29,519 bases of DNA from contig JASEJL010000003.1 of NCBI GenBank assembly GCA_030016465.1, forward strand, positions 1 to 29,519, in the 5' to 3' direction. The position numbers were made by a program, and so were the translations under genes. This DNA comes from Patescibacteria group bacterium. GTDB taxonomy: Bacteria > Patescibacteriota > Minisyncoccia > Minisyncoccales > DG-74-1. The notes below the pieces were generated by a model, which was not told the DNA's origin, did no database searches, and saw only the letters and a program-made list of their open reading frames with translations. Numbering within the stretch: position 1 is the stretch's first letter; each line of letters begins with the position of its first letter. Of this stretch, positions 1-7,158 are shown one piece after another.

Positions 1-35
1 CAAGGGAGGAATCTATCTAAAATCAGGATTTTTGG

Positions 36-462
36 CTAATTTTGGCTAAAATTCACTAGCCAACTCTGTCTTCTTTTTACAATTTTTAAAGAAATTGACC
101 TTGGTTCCTGAATTTCAACCCTTTTCTTATTCAATTTAGAGTTTCCGATACAAGAAACATGAATTATCCTGGCATTACCAAAATGCCGAAGAGCTTCTTT
201 CAAATACTCGGCGCTGTCTGTTATACCCTTCTGGCACATTTCATCGGCAATTTTCCCCATAATATTAACTCCTGTGATGCCGGATATTGCATTGGTAATT
301 GAATGCAGAACCGCGTCCGTATCGCTGTTTCCCTGAAGCGGAACATCTCCTTCAAAAATAACTCCCCCAATATCAGTTTCTTGGATTTATTAAAAAAGTC
401 GAATCGATGACTATCTTGCCCTAAACCGACTTTGATTGTTTGATTTTTTTGTTCTTTCCCAT
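36..462 (-). pseudogene. IspF-like (YgbB) pseudogene, frameshifted and truncated
   Basis: Remnant of a 2-C-methyl-D-erythritol 2,4-cyclodiphosphate synthase-like protein. The N-terminal signature VGLGQDSHRF is encoded near 400-435, but not in the frame of the ATG at 460-462; the shift lies in a run of seven A. A second shift follows LILGG at a five-G run. The next stretch, GDVPLQGNSDTDAVLHSI and then GITGVNIMGKIADEM, matches the family's metal- and CDP-binding core and is open in the 36-260 frame. The C-terminal third is scrambled over three frames (a KEDRVG-like word in another frame), and the GEGLT-type ending is absent. It lies 16 nt after the polyprenyl synthase stop, so it was probably the last gene of that operon. 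The two upstream shifts alone could be sequencing indels; the lost C-terminus argues for real decay. Confidence 0.65.
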
Positions 463-478
463 TAAGGTTTCACCTTTA

Positions 479-1561
479 CTAAATTCTTCTTTTAATTAAA
501 TAATTAACGCAATCTTCTAATTTCTCTTTTGCTTTTGACTCAGGTAATAATTTCTCGGCCTCCTGCCAACTTTTTTCAATAATCTCTCGGGCCACTTTTC
601 TGGCATATTCTATACTACCATATTTTTTGATGATTTCAATTGCCTCTTTTCTTTCTTCTAAATCATCGGTATGTTTATCTAAAATTTCCAATAATCTTTT
701 TTTATCTTTTTGGTTGGCTTTTTCCAAAGTATGAATGACCATTAAAGTTCTTTTACCCTCTTTAATGTCGTTACCAAAACTCTTGCCGAATTTTGCTCTT
801 TCTTTTCCCTCAAGGGTTATATCTAAAATGTCATCTTGAATCTGGAAAGCAATTCCAATAGCTTCAGCTATTTGACCAACTTTTTCTGCCAGCTGATTAT
901 CTTTCTCTGAAAGAACAACCGCTAATTTTGCTGCCATCCTTGAAAGACAACCGGTTTTAAAAGCGCACATTTGAAGATATTCTTTTTCCTTAATTTTCTT
1001 AGCCTTCCCTTTATGCCAGTAAATATCCGTTCCCTGGCCAAGATGAATGTTAATCATCTCTTGAATATAAGTTTCATAAGCTCGGCATATCACCTCGGGT
1101 TTAAATTTCTTTTTGTTTTTAATTAAAGTTATTAAAGGCAAAAAGTAAAAAAAATTTCCAGCATTGATGGCAACATCAGTCCCAAAAATTCTATGCAGAC
1201 AGGGCTTTCCTCTTCTCAGTTCGCTATCGTCTTCTTGATCATCAATTATAATACTTCCTTCATGGCAAAGCTCAGGAATGATTAAAAAGTCTTTGATTTT
1301 TTTAAGATTGCCGCCAATGGCTTGAGTAATCAATAAAAATAAAACTGGCCGCCATCTTTTTCCACCCCGGGACAAAAATTCCTGAGCAGGTTTAATCAGA
1401 ACTTCCTGGGCCGCTTTTTGACTATAAAAATAACGAGATTTTCCAAAAGTATAATCAAGCCATTTCTTGGTTGCCTTTTTGGGAAGATATTTTTCAATAA
1501 TTTTATCAATTTCCGGCCTCTGTTTTTCTAAATATTCTTCTATTTTGGTTCGATTAATCAT
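479..1561 (-). CDS. Polyprenyl diphosphate synthase (geranylgeranyl/farnesyl type)
   Basis: Class I trans-isoprenyl diphosphate synthase that elongates DMAPP with IPP units to make the C15-C25 prenyl chain. The 360-residue protein has the GGKRWRP substrate-binding motif near residue 65, the first Asp-rich motif in IIIDDQEDDSELRRGKP (DDxxD), and the second in FQIQDDILDI; both bind Mg-diphosphate. The residues four and five before the first DDxxD are small (Ser, Gly), so this position does not block elongation beyond C15; product length cannot be fixed from sequence. It starts 3 nt after the geranylgeranyl reductase stop, so the two are surely co-transcribed. With the adjacent reductase and UbiA prenyltransferase it most likely supplies geranylgeranyl diphosphate for ether-lipid synthesis. 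A role in undecaprenyl or quinone tails is less likely from context. Confidence 0.93.
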   Translation of the reverse strand: MINRTKIEEYLEKQRPEIDKIIEKYLPKKATKKWLDYTFGKSRYFYSQKAAQEVLIKPAQEFLSRGGKRWRPVLFLLITQAIGGNLKKIKDFLIIPELCHEGSIIIDDQEDDSELRRGKPCLHRIFGTDVAINAGNFFYFLPLITLIKNKKKFKPEVICRAYETYIQEMINIHLGQGTDIYWHKGKAKKIKEKEYLQMCAFKTGCLSRMAAKLAVVLSEKDNQLAEKVGQIAEAIGIAFQIQDDILDITLEGKERAKFGKSFGNDIKEGKRTLMVIHTLEKANQKDKKRLLEILDKHTDDLEERKEAIEIIKKYGSIEYARKVAREIIEKSWQEAEKLLPESKAKEKLEDCVNYLIKRRI

Positions 1562-1564
1562 AAT

Positions 1565-2707
1565 TTAGTTTGGGAGGCGAGTGTAGTTTCTATAAACAAA
1601 AAGAAGTTTGAGAAATTTAAAAATATTTTTTCTTAAATTTGGCTTTAATAAAAATTTGGGAAAAACTGAGAAATTTTTTAAATAAAAAATGTCTCCGTCG
1701 GCCTTTTCTAAAATTTCTCCAATTTCGTTTAAGGTTGGGTTGTCAAATGAATAGAAAATTTTCTGAGCTGAAAATAAATCCCGGTTAAAACAAGAAAGAA
1801 ATTTAATTTTTGAAGGATAGGAATTGACATTTTTAGAAAGAATGGATTTGGCGGCCTGCTCTCCGGCAATCATGGCATTGCCAATCCCACCGCCAGAAAT
1901 GGGGTCTACCATGGCGCCGGCATCACCAACCAGCAGAGCATTATCCTTAACCAATTTTATTGGTTTTTTCCCCCAGGGAATAATACCACTAATATTTTTT
2001 AAAAATTTGTAATTCCCTAATTCTTTTTTAATGGTCTTTTCCATAAAATCTTTAAATTGGGCTTTAAGATCAGTTTTTCCTCCTGAACCCAAACCGATAT
2101 TGGCTGTATTTTTTGATTTGGGGAAAATCCAGGCATAACCTAGGGGGAATCTTTCTTGATCAAAATAAATTTTTATTGTTGAACAATCAACTTCTTTTTC
2201 CACTTCAACTAAATATTCTAAACAGGGATAAACTGCCACTTCTTCTTGAAAAACTTTTCTCCTGACAATGGAAAGGGGACCGTCAGCGCCAATTAGATAT
2301 TTTGATCTAAAGGTTTCGTTATTTTGGGTTTTGACCTGCCAAATCTCGCCTTCTTTCTCAATCTCAGTTACTCTTTTTTGAAGTCGAATTTCTGCTCGGC
2401 AGATACCAGCCAAAAATTTCTCAAAGTTTACTCTGTCTAAAATATAACCTCCGTTTTTAACTCTTAGGTTAATTACTTTCTCGTTTGGCAAAATTATTTG
2501 GGTATTATCAATGGTAGCGGAAATCCAGTTTGGGTTAGGCTGAATGCCCAATCTGTCTAAAAATTTTTTTGCCAATCCTTCGGCACATTGAACAGGTAAA
2601 CCAATTTCCTCTTTTTGGTCTAGAATCAAAGCGTCATCCAAGTATCTTCCAGCAGTCAAACCACCAGGACCTGCCCCAACAATAATTGTTTCAAAGATTC
2701 TTTCCAT
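1565..2707 (-). CDS. Geranylgeranyl reductase family FAD enzyme (digeranylgeranylglycerophospholipid reductase-like)
   Basis: FAD-dependent reductase of the GGR family, which saturates the double bonds of geranylgeranyl chains in archaeal lipids, or of geranylgeranyl groups in chlorophyll and quinones elsewhere. The N-terminus has the dinucleotide motif VGAGPGGLTAGRYL, followed by the family signature PVQCAEGL at about residue 39. The middle carries GYAWIFPKSKNTANIGLG (the Y-x-W-x-F-P-K block that lines the lipid cavity). The second FAD motif is LVGDAGAMVDPISGGGIGNAM. The 380-residue length is close to archaeal GGRs. It lies 3 nt from the polyprenyl synthase and 67 nt from the UbiA gene, a pairing expected for archaeol-type lipid synthesis. 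The electron donor is not evident; no ferredoxin gene is nearby. Confidence 0.92.
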   Translation of the reverse strand: MERIFETIIVGAGPGGLTAGRYLDDALILDQKEEIGLPVQCAEGLAKKFLDRLGIQPNPNWISATIDNTQIILPNEKVINLRVKNGGYILDRVNFEKFLAGICRAEIRLQKRVTEIEKEGEIWQVKTQNNETFRSKYLIGADGPLSIVRRKVFQEEVAVYPCLEYLVEVEKEVDCSTIKIYFDQERFPLGYAWIFPKSKNTANIGLGSGGKTDLKAQFKDFMEKTIKKELGNYKFLKNISGIIPWGKKPIKLVKDNALLVGDAGAMVDPISGGGIGNAMIAGEQAAKSILSKNVNSYPSKIKFLSCFNRDLFSAQKIFYSFDNPTLNEIGEILEKADGDIFYLKNFSVFPKFLLKPNLRKNIFKFLKLLFVYRNYTRLPN

Positions 2708-2766
2708 AATTTTTCATTATTTTAACAACTAAAGCAGTAGTCAATTCCTTGCACATAGGCAAAACT

Positions 2767-2784
2767 CACCATGGCTAGATGGTG
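2767..2784. other. Small hairpin around the UbiA stop codon
   Basis: Arms CACCAT (2767-2772) and ATGGTG (2779-2784) with a GGCTAG loop that contains the stop codon of the prenyltransferase gene. It has no T-tract on either side, so it is not a normal intrinsic terminator. It might protect or pause the transcript between the UbiA and reductase genes. Confidence 0.3.
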
Positions 2785-3590
2785 GCTATTATTATGGTAA
2801 CGTAAGAAAAAATTGGATAATAGGTGTCTATTATTGGATAACTCTTTTTAAATAAAAAGAGGGGGAGGAAAAAGATGGTTAAAATTAAAAAGAGAGATAA
2901 AAATTTTTGAGAAAGTAGAAAAAAAGGAGGAAAGAGAACTAAGGGATAAAAAAAAGCCAGATATCTCAAGAAATTTGCCGAATTTTTATAGCCCAAAAAA
3001 CAAACGGTGGTCTGCAGGCCGGCCCGTAAATCCGATTGATAATCTTCCAAATGGTTTCTCATTTCCAGCATGGCTGATAAATAAAAAGTGGAAAAAGCAA
3101 TCAAATAATGAAATAAGGTTAATTTTGGGCTAAAAATTAAAAGGGGGAAAATAAAAATCAGGGCGCCGGCGAAAAGACCATGAGAAATTAAATCTAAAAA
3201 GGGTTTTGATTTCATTCTCAGAGGGGGGGCGGAATAAAAAAAACCAATTAAACTAGCTAACAAAACAAATAAAAAAACTTTTAACCCAAAAAAGGCTGAT
3301 AAAGATAAGCCTAAGATGGCGGGGGAAATTGAAAAAAGGAAATTTTTTTTATTTTGAACTAAAAGGTTGATTGTTTCTCCCTTCTCTCTATCTTCTTTAA
3401 CATCAAAAAAATTATTGACCGAAAAACCAAAAGCTAAAAGCAAAACACCAATGATTAAAAAAAGAACAATGTCTAAAATAGGAAATAAAAAGCCCTTGGC
3501 AATAACAAATCCAAAAACGCCCAAGCCAAAATAAGCCCGCCAATCCTTTATTCGATAATACTTAAGAAAGGATTTTAAATTTATTTTCAT
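2775..3590 (-). CDS. UbiA-family prenyltransferase (DGGGP synthase-like)
   Basis: Integral membrane prenyltransferase with about eight or nine hydrophobic segments. It carries the two Asp-rich motifs of the UbiA superfamily: NNFFDVKED (N60, D63, D67) in the first half and NHLEDYQSDLRAG in the second, which bind the Mg-prenyl diphosphate. In archaea the same family's digeranylgeranylglyceryl phosphate synthase adds the second geranylgeranyl chain to GGGP. The neighbouring GGPP synthase, GG reductase and, further off, CarS make that role the best inference. Other UbiA members make quinones or hemes, but no quinone or heme genes are seen. The 271-residue length is normal. Upstream lies a 290-nt gap holding a pyruvate kinase remnant, so it may be transcribed from the fabG-side promoter or from its own. 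Confidence 0.85.
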   Translation of the reverse strand: MKINLKSFLKYYRIKDWRAYFGLGVFGFVIAKGFLFPILDIVLFLIIGVLLLAFGFSVNNFFDVKEDREKGETINLLVQNKKNFLFSISPAILGLSLSAFFGLKVFLFVLLASLIGFFYSAPPLRMKSKPFLDLISHGLFAGALIFIFPLLIFSPKLTLFHYLIAFSTFYLSAMLEMRNHLEDYQSDLRAGLQTTVCFLGYKNSANFLRYLAFFYPLVLFPPFFLLSQKFLSLFLILTIFFLPLFLFKKSYPIIDTYYPIFSYVTIIIATI

Positions 3591-3604
3591 TTATTTTATA
3601 GCTT

Positions 3605-3870
3605 AAACTACTTCCTGGGCCCTGCATGATGCTTGTTCTGCCAAGAATTATTCCCCAGTCTTTGCCGTAAATTAAAATTATTTTGTTGTCTCTTTTTAAA
3701 AGAGTGTTTTTCTTTAGAAAATTTAAAATCTTTTCAATCTCTATGTCAATCTAAAGTATTGTGCTTCAAATTAAATCGGAAAATATTAACTCCTTTCTCA
3801 ATCAAATTCTCAATTCTTTCTTTTTTCTGGCAAGCCGGTCCCAAGGTGGCAATAATTTTAGTTAAAGGCA
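3605..3870 (-). pseudogene. pyk: Pyruvate kinase remnant with large internal deletion
   Basis: In the reverse frame the segment near 3862-3760 reads TKIIATLGPACQKKERIENL and then IEKGVNIFRFNLKHNTLD, the N-terminal barrel start of pyruvate kinase (the ...KIIATLGPAS... motif and the FR-N-SH region). It is then cut by two TGA codons. In another frame, about 3745-3612 reads IEKILNFLKKNTLLKRDN and KIILIYGKDWGIILGRTS, which resembles the C-terminal end of pyruvate kinase (GD-x-V-hydrophobic-GRT). No start codon precedes the first part; the frame opens directly after the fabG stop. Some 400 residues of the enzyme are missing between the two parts. The N-terminal match is strong; the C-terminal assignment is an inference from pattern and order. 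Confidence 0.6.
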
Positions 3871-3880
3871 GTATAAAAAA

Positions 3881-4621
3881 CTAAATGGCTAAACCGCCGT
3901 CAATATTAACCACTTCGCCGGTAATAAAGCTAGCTTCTTCTGAGGCTAAAAAAGCAACCAGATTGGCTACTTCCTCTGGTTGGCCAAAGCGAGAAAGAGC
4001 GGTCAGCTTCAAAACCATTTGTTTTATTTCCTGGGGTAAATTTTCAGTTAACTTCGTCTCAATAAAACCGGGAGCAACGGCATTAACTGTTACCCCAAAT
4101 CTGCCAACCTCTTTGGCTAAGGATTTGGTAAAACCGATAATGCCGGCTTTGGCAGCGGCATAATTTGTCTGGCCAAAATTCCCCCTTTCTCCAACCAAAG
4201 AAGAAATACTAATAATTTTCCCCTGATTAGCAATAATTAGAGGCAAGGCAGCTTTGGTACAATTAAAAACTCCGGTTAAATCAATATCAATTACTTTCTG
4301 CCATTCCTCTTTGGTCATTTTAGCTAAAGTTCGGTCAGCGCAAATTCCAGCATTATTAACCAAAACATCCAACCTGCCAAATTCTTTCTGAATATCTTCA
4401 ACCATCTTCTCCACCTCCTCTAACTTTGAAACATCGGCAAAAAAATATTTGGCTTCTGTCCCCAGTTTTTCAATCTCTTCTTTGATTTTCTTTAAGTTCT
4501 CCTCTTGAGAAAGAATATCGTTTAAAGCAATTTTTCCTCCCAGCAAAGCAAATTTTAAGGCAATAGACCTACCAATCCCCTGAGAAGAACCGGTTATTAA
4601 AATTACTTTGTCTCTAAACAT
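3881..4621 (-). CDS. fabG: SDR-family 3-oxoacyl-ACP/CoA reductase (FabG-like)
   Basis: Classical short-chain dehydrogenase of 246 residues. The NAD(P)-binding motif is TGSSQGIGRS at residues 9-18, the structural NNAG motif is near residue 88, and the catalytic Ser and YAAAK are in SISSLVGERGNFGQTNYAAAK. The C-terminal INIDGG-type ending (VVNIDGGLAI) and NAVAPGFIET are typical of FabG/PhaB. It should reduce 3-ketoacyl-ACP or 3-ketoacyl-CoA with NAD(P)H. No acyl-carrier protein or KAS enzyme is seen; a thiolase and its DUF35 partner are the nearest acyl-CoA genes, so an acetoacetyl-CoA reductase or the reductive step of a CoA-dependent fatty-acid route is possible. It starts 24 nt after the membrane-protein gene, inside the same minus-strand operon. 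Confidence 0.88.
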   Translation of the reverse strand: MFRDKVILITGSSQGIGRSIALKFALLGGKIALNDILSQEENLKKIKEEIEKLGTEAKYFFADVSKLEEVEKMVEDIQKEFGRLDVLVNNAGICADRTLAKMTKEEWQKVIDIDLTGVFNCTKAALPLIIANQGKIISISSLVGERGNFGQTNYAAAKAGIIGFTKSLAKEVGRFGVTVNAVAPGFIETKLTENLPQEIKQMVLKLTALSRFGQPEEVANLVAFLASEEASFITGEVVNIDGGLAI

Positions 4622-4645
4622 AAGTTAAGTTTGGACAGTTTCACT

Positions 4646-5290
4646 TTATCCCCCTTCAGGGCTTTGGGATAATAATTTACGGTAGACAATGGCTGTTGCC
4701 AAGATTGTGGTGGGAATAGTAGCGAAAAGACCGATTAAAAAGCAAAGTATTCCCAGAAGGTTAATTCCAATCAAAATAAGAATAAAGAGAAATAGATTCC
4801 AAACACTTCCTTTGGTGATTCGCCAACTTTTCTTTAGAGATTCAATCACTCCGGCTTTTTTGTCGACGATAAAATAATCATAAAACCAAAACCTGATTCC
4901 AAGATAAATTCCCGGGATAATGAAAAGAATCATTCCCAGCAGGCAAATTAATCCATAAAGAATTCCGGCAAAGAAGGCTCTAAAAAACAATTGATACTGG
5001 GAAAATAAGTCGCCAATTTTACTTTTCAGATTATCGCAGAAATTAAGAGAAATTTTAATCAGTCCCAAACCAACAATTATTGATAATATCCAGCCAATCA
5101 AATCTACTGTAAAAGCTAAGATTGGGCTTTCTTTTATCAATCCTTTTATCAATAATTGATAAATAACATCAGGGCCAAATTGAATTACCCCAGCCAAAAT
5201 TAAAAGGGCCGCAAAAAACCAGAAATCGCTTTTCATTATCTGCCAGCCAAAACGAATTGCTTCACCCTTGGAAAAATTTTTTGTTGTCAT
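4646..5290 (-). CDS. Integral membrane protein of unknown function (DUF975/GlpM-domain-like)
   Basis: A 214-residue protein with about six hydrophobic helices. The fold pattern resembles bacterial membrane proteins with a glycerophosphodiester phosphodiesterase membrane-domain or DUF975-like layout: an amphipathic N-terminus with GWQIMKSDFW, paired helices, the glycine/proline-rich FIIPGIYLGIRFWFYDYFIV helix and the following ESLKKSWRITKG segment, which is the most family-like stretch. No catalytic motif can be seen. It lies 20 nt after bioY and 24 nt before fabG, so it is co-transcribed with lipid and acyl-CoA genes and may work in the membrane. Its function is unknown. Confidence 0.75.
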   Translation of the reverse strand: MTTKNFSKGEAIRFGWQIMKSDFWFFAALLILAGVIQFGPDVIYQLLIKGLIKESPILAFTVDLIGWILSIIVGLGLIKISLNFCDNLKSKIGDLFSQYQLFFRAFFAGILYGLICLLGMILFIIPGIYLGIRFWFYDYFIVDKKAGVIESLKKSWRITKGSVWNLFLFILILIGINLLGILCFLIGLFATIPTTILATAIVYRKLLSQSPEGG

Positions 5291-5310
5291 AATTTTTTAA
5301 AAATTTAATT

Positions 5311-5901
5311 TTATTGATTGGGCCGACCCGAAATGACTTTCCAACCTAAAGGAAGTAGTAAAGCGGCGGAAATAAGTTTTAATAAATCTCCGGGAATAAA
5401 AGGATAAAGTCCAACTGCTAAAACTTTTTTAAAACCAACGAATTTTGCCAACCATAAAAGTCCAGGAACATAAAGTAAAATATTACCAATCAGCATAGAT
5501 ATCATTGCTGTTTTAACTTGTCTGTCAAACCCTCTTTCACAAAGCCAGCCAACTAAATAGGCAGCCAAAATAAAGCCAATTATATAGCCAAAAGTGGGAC
5601 TGAGAAGATAACTTAGTCCTCCTCCTCTCGCAAACCAAGGAAGACCGGCCAAACCCATTAAAAGATAAGTGATTTGAGATAAAGCTCCCCTTTTTGAGCC
5701 TAATAAAGCTCCACTTAGTAAAACCGCCAAGGTTTGCATGGTTATGGGAACTGCTCCTATTTCAATTTTTAATTTGGCACAAACCCCGGTGACAATGGCA
5801 AAACTCAAAACCAGAGCAATATCTTTTAATAAAGTTAAGGTTTTGTTTTCAATTCTCGGAATTATTATATCAATTAAAGTTAGATTTTTAATTTCGGCCA
5901 T
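5311..5901 (-). CDS. bioY: Biotin transporter S component BioY
   Basis: Substrate-binding membrane subunit for biotin uptake. In other bacteria it works with ECF energy-coupling subunits (an EcfT and two ATPases) or sometimes alone. The 196-residue protein has the family core VPITMQTLAVLLSGALLG and ITYLLMGLAGLPWFARGGG, then LLSPTFGYIIGF, all highly typical of BioY. Six membrane segments are expected. No EcfT or ATPase genes are in the window and no biotin synthesis genes are seen, so the cell probably depends on imported biotin. Its gene starts 11 nt after the stop of the DUF35-DUF362 gene. The placement next to acyl-CoA genes would fit a biotin-dependent acyl-CoA carboxylase encoded elsewhere. 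Confidence 0.95.
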   Translation of the reverse strand: MAEIKNLTLIDIIIPRIENKTLTLLKDIALVLSFAIVTGVCAKLKIEIGAVPITMQTLAVLLSGALLGSKRGALSQITYLLMGLAGLPWFARGGGLSYLLSPTFGYIIGFILAAYLVGWLCERGFDRQVKTAMISMLIGNILLYVPGLLWLAKFVGFKKVLAVGLYPFIPGDLLKLISAALLLPLGWKVISGRPNQ

Positions 5902-5912
5902 AAGTTTAGAAA

Positions 5913-6962
5913 TTAATATTTTTCAGCCTCAAATTGTAATTCCTCGATCTTTCGGCCAACAATTGGAATATCTTCAATTTTAACTTTTTTCAGGCATTCT
6001 GGCAAGTTTTTTAAAAGACAAACTTCAGCAAAAACTCGATCTAAATTTAGAGAATTGAAACTGCCAAAAATTAAACCCAATTGGGCAATAAATTGATCAG
6101 GTTTTTGAACTGATCGAGCTTCGGCAATGGTCAAATATTGCGGCAAAACTTTATTTAAACTTTCAATAATTTCCTCTTCGGAATAGAGGTACTTTAGGCC
6201 AAGGCAATTTTCTTTTTTCAAAAACTTCAAAATGTTTTCGCTGGCCGAAATTTTTCCCATTTTTAAAATCGGTAGGTTGATAATTAAATCGGAATTAAAA
6301 ACCTCTTCGGAAATTTCAAAAATGAAATTATCTTGGGTCTTTTTCACAAAGTTTGTTTTAGCTAAATCTAAAGGGATAATTTTATAATTCTGACAAACCT
6401 TCAGAAGTTGAGATTTTTGAGCTGAAGCTTCAATAGGAGTTTCATCAAAACTCTGGCCGACAACTTTAATATTTTCTAATCCCACTCCTTGTCCTATTAA
6501 ATATTTAATTAAACTTTCTAAAAATTGAGGGCTGGTATTTTCGGCAAAATAGGGATGCCGTGGCGCAATCAGAGTAGGTAAAATTAAAACCTTTGAACCC
6601 TGATTAACATTAACTCCGCCTAACAACTCAACCACTCTTTCTATTCCTTCTAAAACATCATATTTAAGGCGCCAAATCACCACTCCAGCAGATGTAACGA
6701 GGTCTTTCCTCGTTACATGGAAGTGGTCGCCGATTTTGTATTCTTTTGTTGATTTTTGAACCCATTTATTTCCCTTTTCATCTTCCAAGAGCAAAACAAA
6801 ATAAGGAACTTTTGGATGAAACATTGTCGGAATGGTTACCTTGGAAATACCAATAATTTTTATTTTTTCAGATTTTATTCTTTCCAATTCCAAAAAGCAC
6901 TCCAGACAAATACCTACCGGATACTGCCAAACCTTTTGACATTTTGGACATTGATAAAACAT
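5913..6962 (-). CDS. Fusion protein: DUF35 zinc-ribbon/OB-fold plus DUF362 domain
   Basis: The N-terminus has a rubredoxin-like zinc ribbon (C5, C8, C19, C22 in CPKC...CLEC) and then an OB-fold (KIIGISKVTIPTMFHPKVPY and FVLLLEDEKGNKWVQK). This is the DUF35 arrangement known as the CoA-binding partner of archaeal thiolase and HMG-CoA synthase. From about residue 120 the sequence changes to a DUF362-like domain: KVLILPTLIAPRHP, TSPQFLESLIKYLI, a VVGQSFDETP segment and SDLIINLPILKMGK. DUF362 is an uncharacterised family often found with ferredoxin domains. A perfect 11-bp palindrome lies at the domain junction. The thiolase gene is upstream on the same strand, across an oppositely oriented kinase gene. 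The N-terminal domain is well supported; DUF362 is a good match by motif order; the joint function is unknown. Confidence 0.75.
   Translation of the reverse strand: MFYQCPKCQKVWQYPVGICLECFLELERIKSEKIKIIGISKVTIPTMFHPKVPYFVLLLEDEKGNKWVQKSTKEYKIGDHFHVTRKDLVTSAGVVIWRLKYDVLEGIERVVELLGGVNVNQGSKVLILPTLIAPRHPYFAENTSPQFLESLIKYLIGQGVGLENIKVVGQSFDETPIEASAQKSQLLKVCQNYKIIPLDLAKTNFVKKTQDNFIFEISEEVFNSDLIINLPILKMGKISASENILKFLKKENCLGLKYLYSEEEIIESLNKVLPQYLTIAEARSVQKPDQFIAQLGLIFGSFNSLNLDRVFAEVCLLKNLPECLKKVKIEDIPIVGRKIEELQFEAEKY
6692..6718. repeat. Perfect palindrome inside the DUF35-DUF362 gene
   Basis: Arms ATGTAACGAGG (6692-6702) and CCTCGTTACAT (6708-6718) with a TCTTT loop. On the coding strand it is read in frame as HVTRKDLVT, exactly at the join of the OB-fold and the DUF362 part. 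The residues are unlike the flanking protein, as expected for an inserted mini-element. Confidence 0.8.
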
Positions 6963-6993
6963 TGTGGTATCGCAGAGTTAATCACTCGCCCTT

Positions 6994-7116
6994 TCCAGCC
7001 TTACGGCTGGCGCCCTACGGGCTTCGGGCTCGCTCTTTAGAAACCCTCGGTTTCTAACGTTTTCGCCTTCGACGAAAGCCTATTTTCCTACACGGGGAAA
7101 CCGTAGGGTTTCCCCG
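6994..7116. repeat. Array of five adjacent hairpins between DUF35-DUF362 and dephospho-CoA kinase genes
   Basis: A GC-rich island in an AT-rich window. Stems are: CCAGCC/GGCTGG (6995-7010); GCCC/GGGC (7012-7022); TTAGAAACC/GGTTTCTAA (7037-7057); TTTCG/CGAAA (7061-7077); and CGGGGAAACC/GGTTTCCCCG (7093-7116), the strongest with a 10-bp stem. No open reading frame covers it. The region lies between two divergently transcribed genes, so classical termination of either gene is not expected. It resembles a cluster of bacterial palindromic mini-repeats. Confidence 0.75.
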
Positions 7117-7158
7117 ACCCCCTTCCGATTTGGGGTATTATTTGCTATATATTATGAT

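Noticed and set aside
3735..3765. TGA recoding as Trp or Gly in the pyruvate kinase remnant
   Set aside because: Several intact genes end in TGA (for example 7650, 18609 and yraN), so the code is standard; the TGA codons are decay.
3633..3884. Plus-strand 83-codon frame
   Set aside because: Covers the pyruvate kinase remnant, which is better supported on the minus strand.
6994..7116. CRISPR array
   Set aside because: The hairpins differ from each other and there are no equal-length spacers or cas genes.
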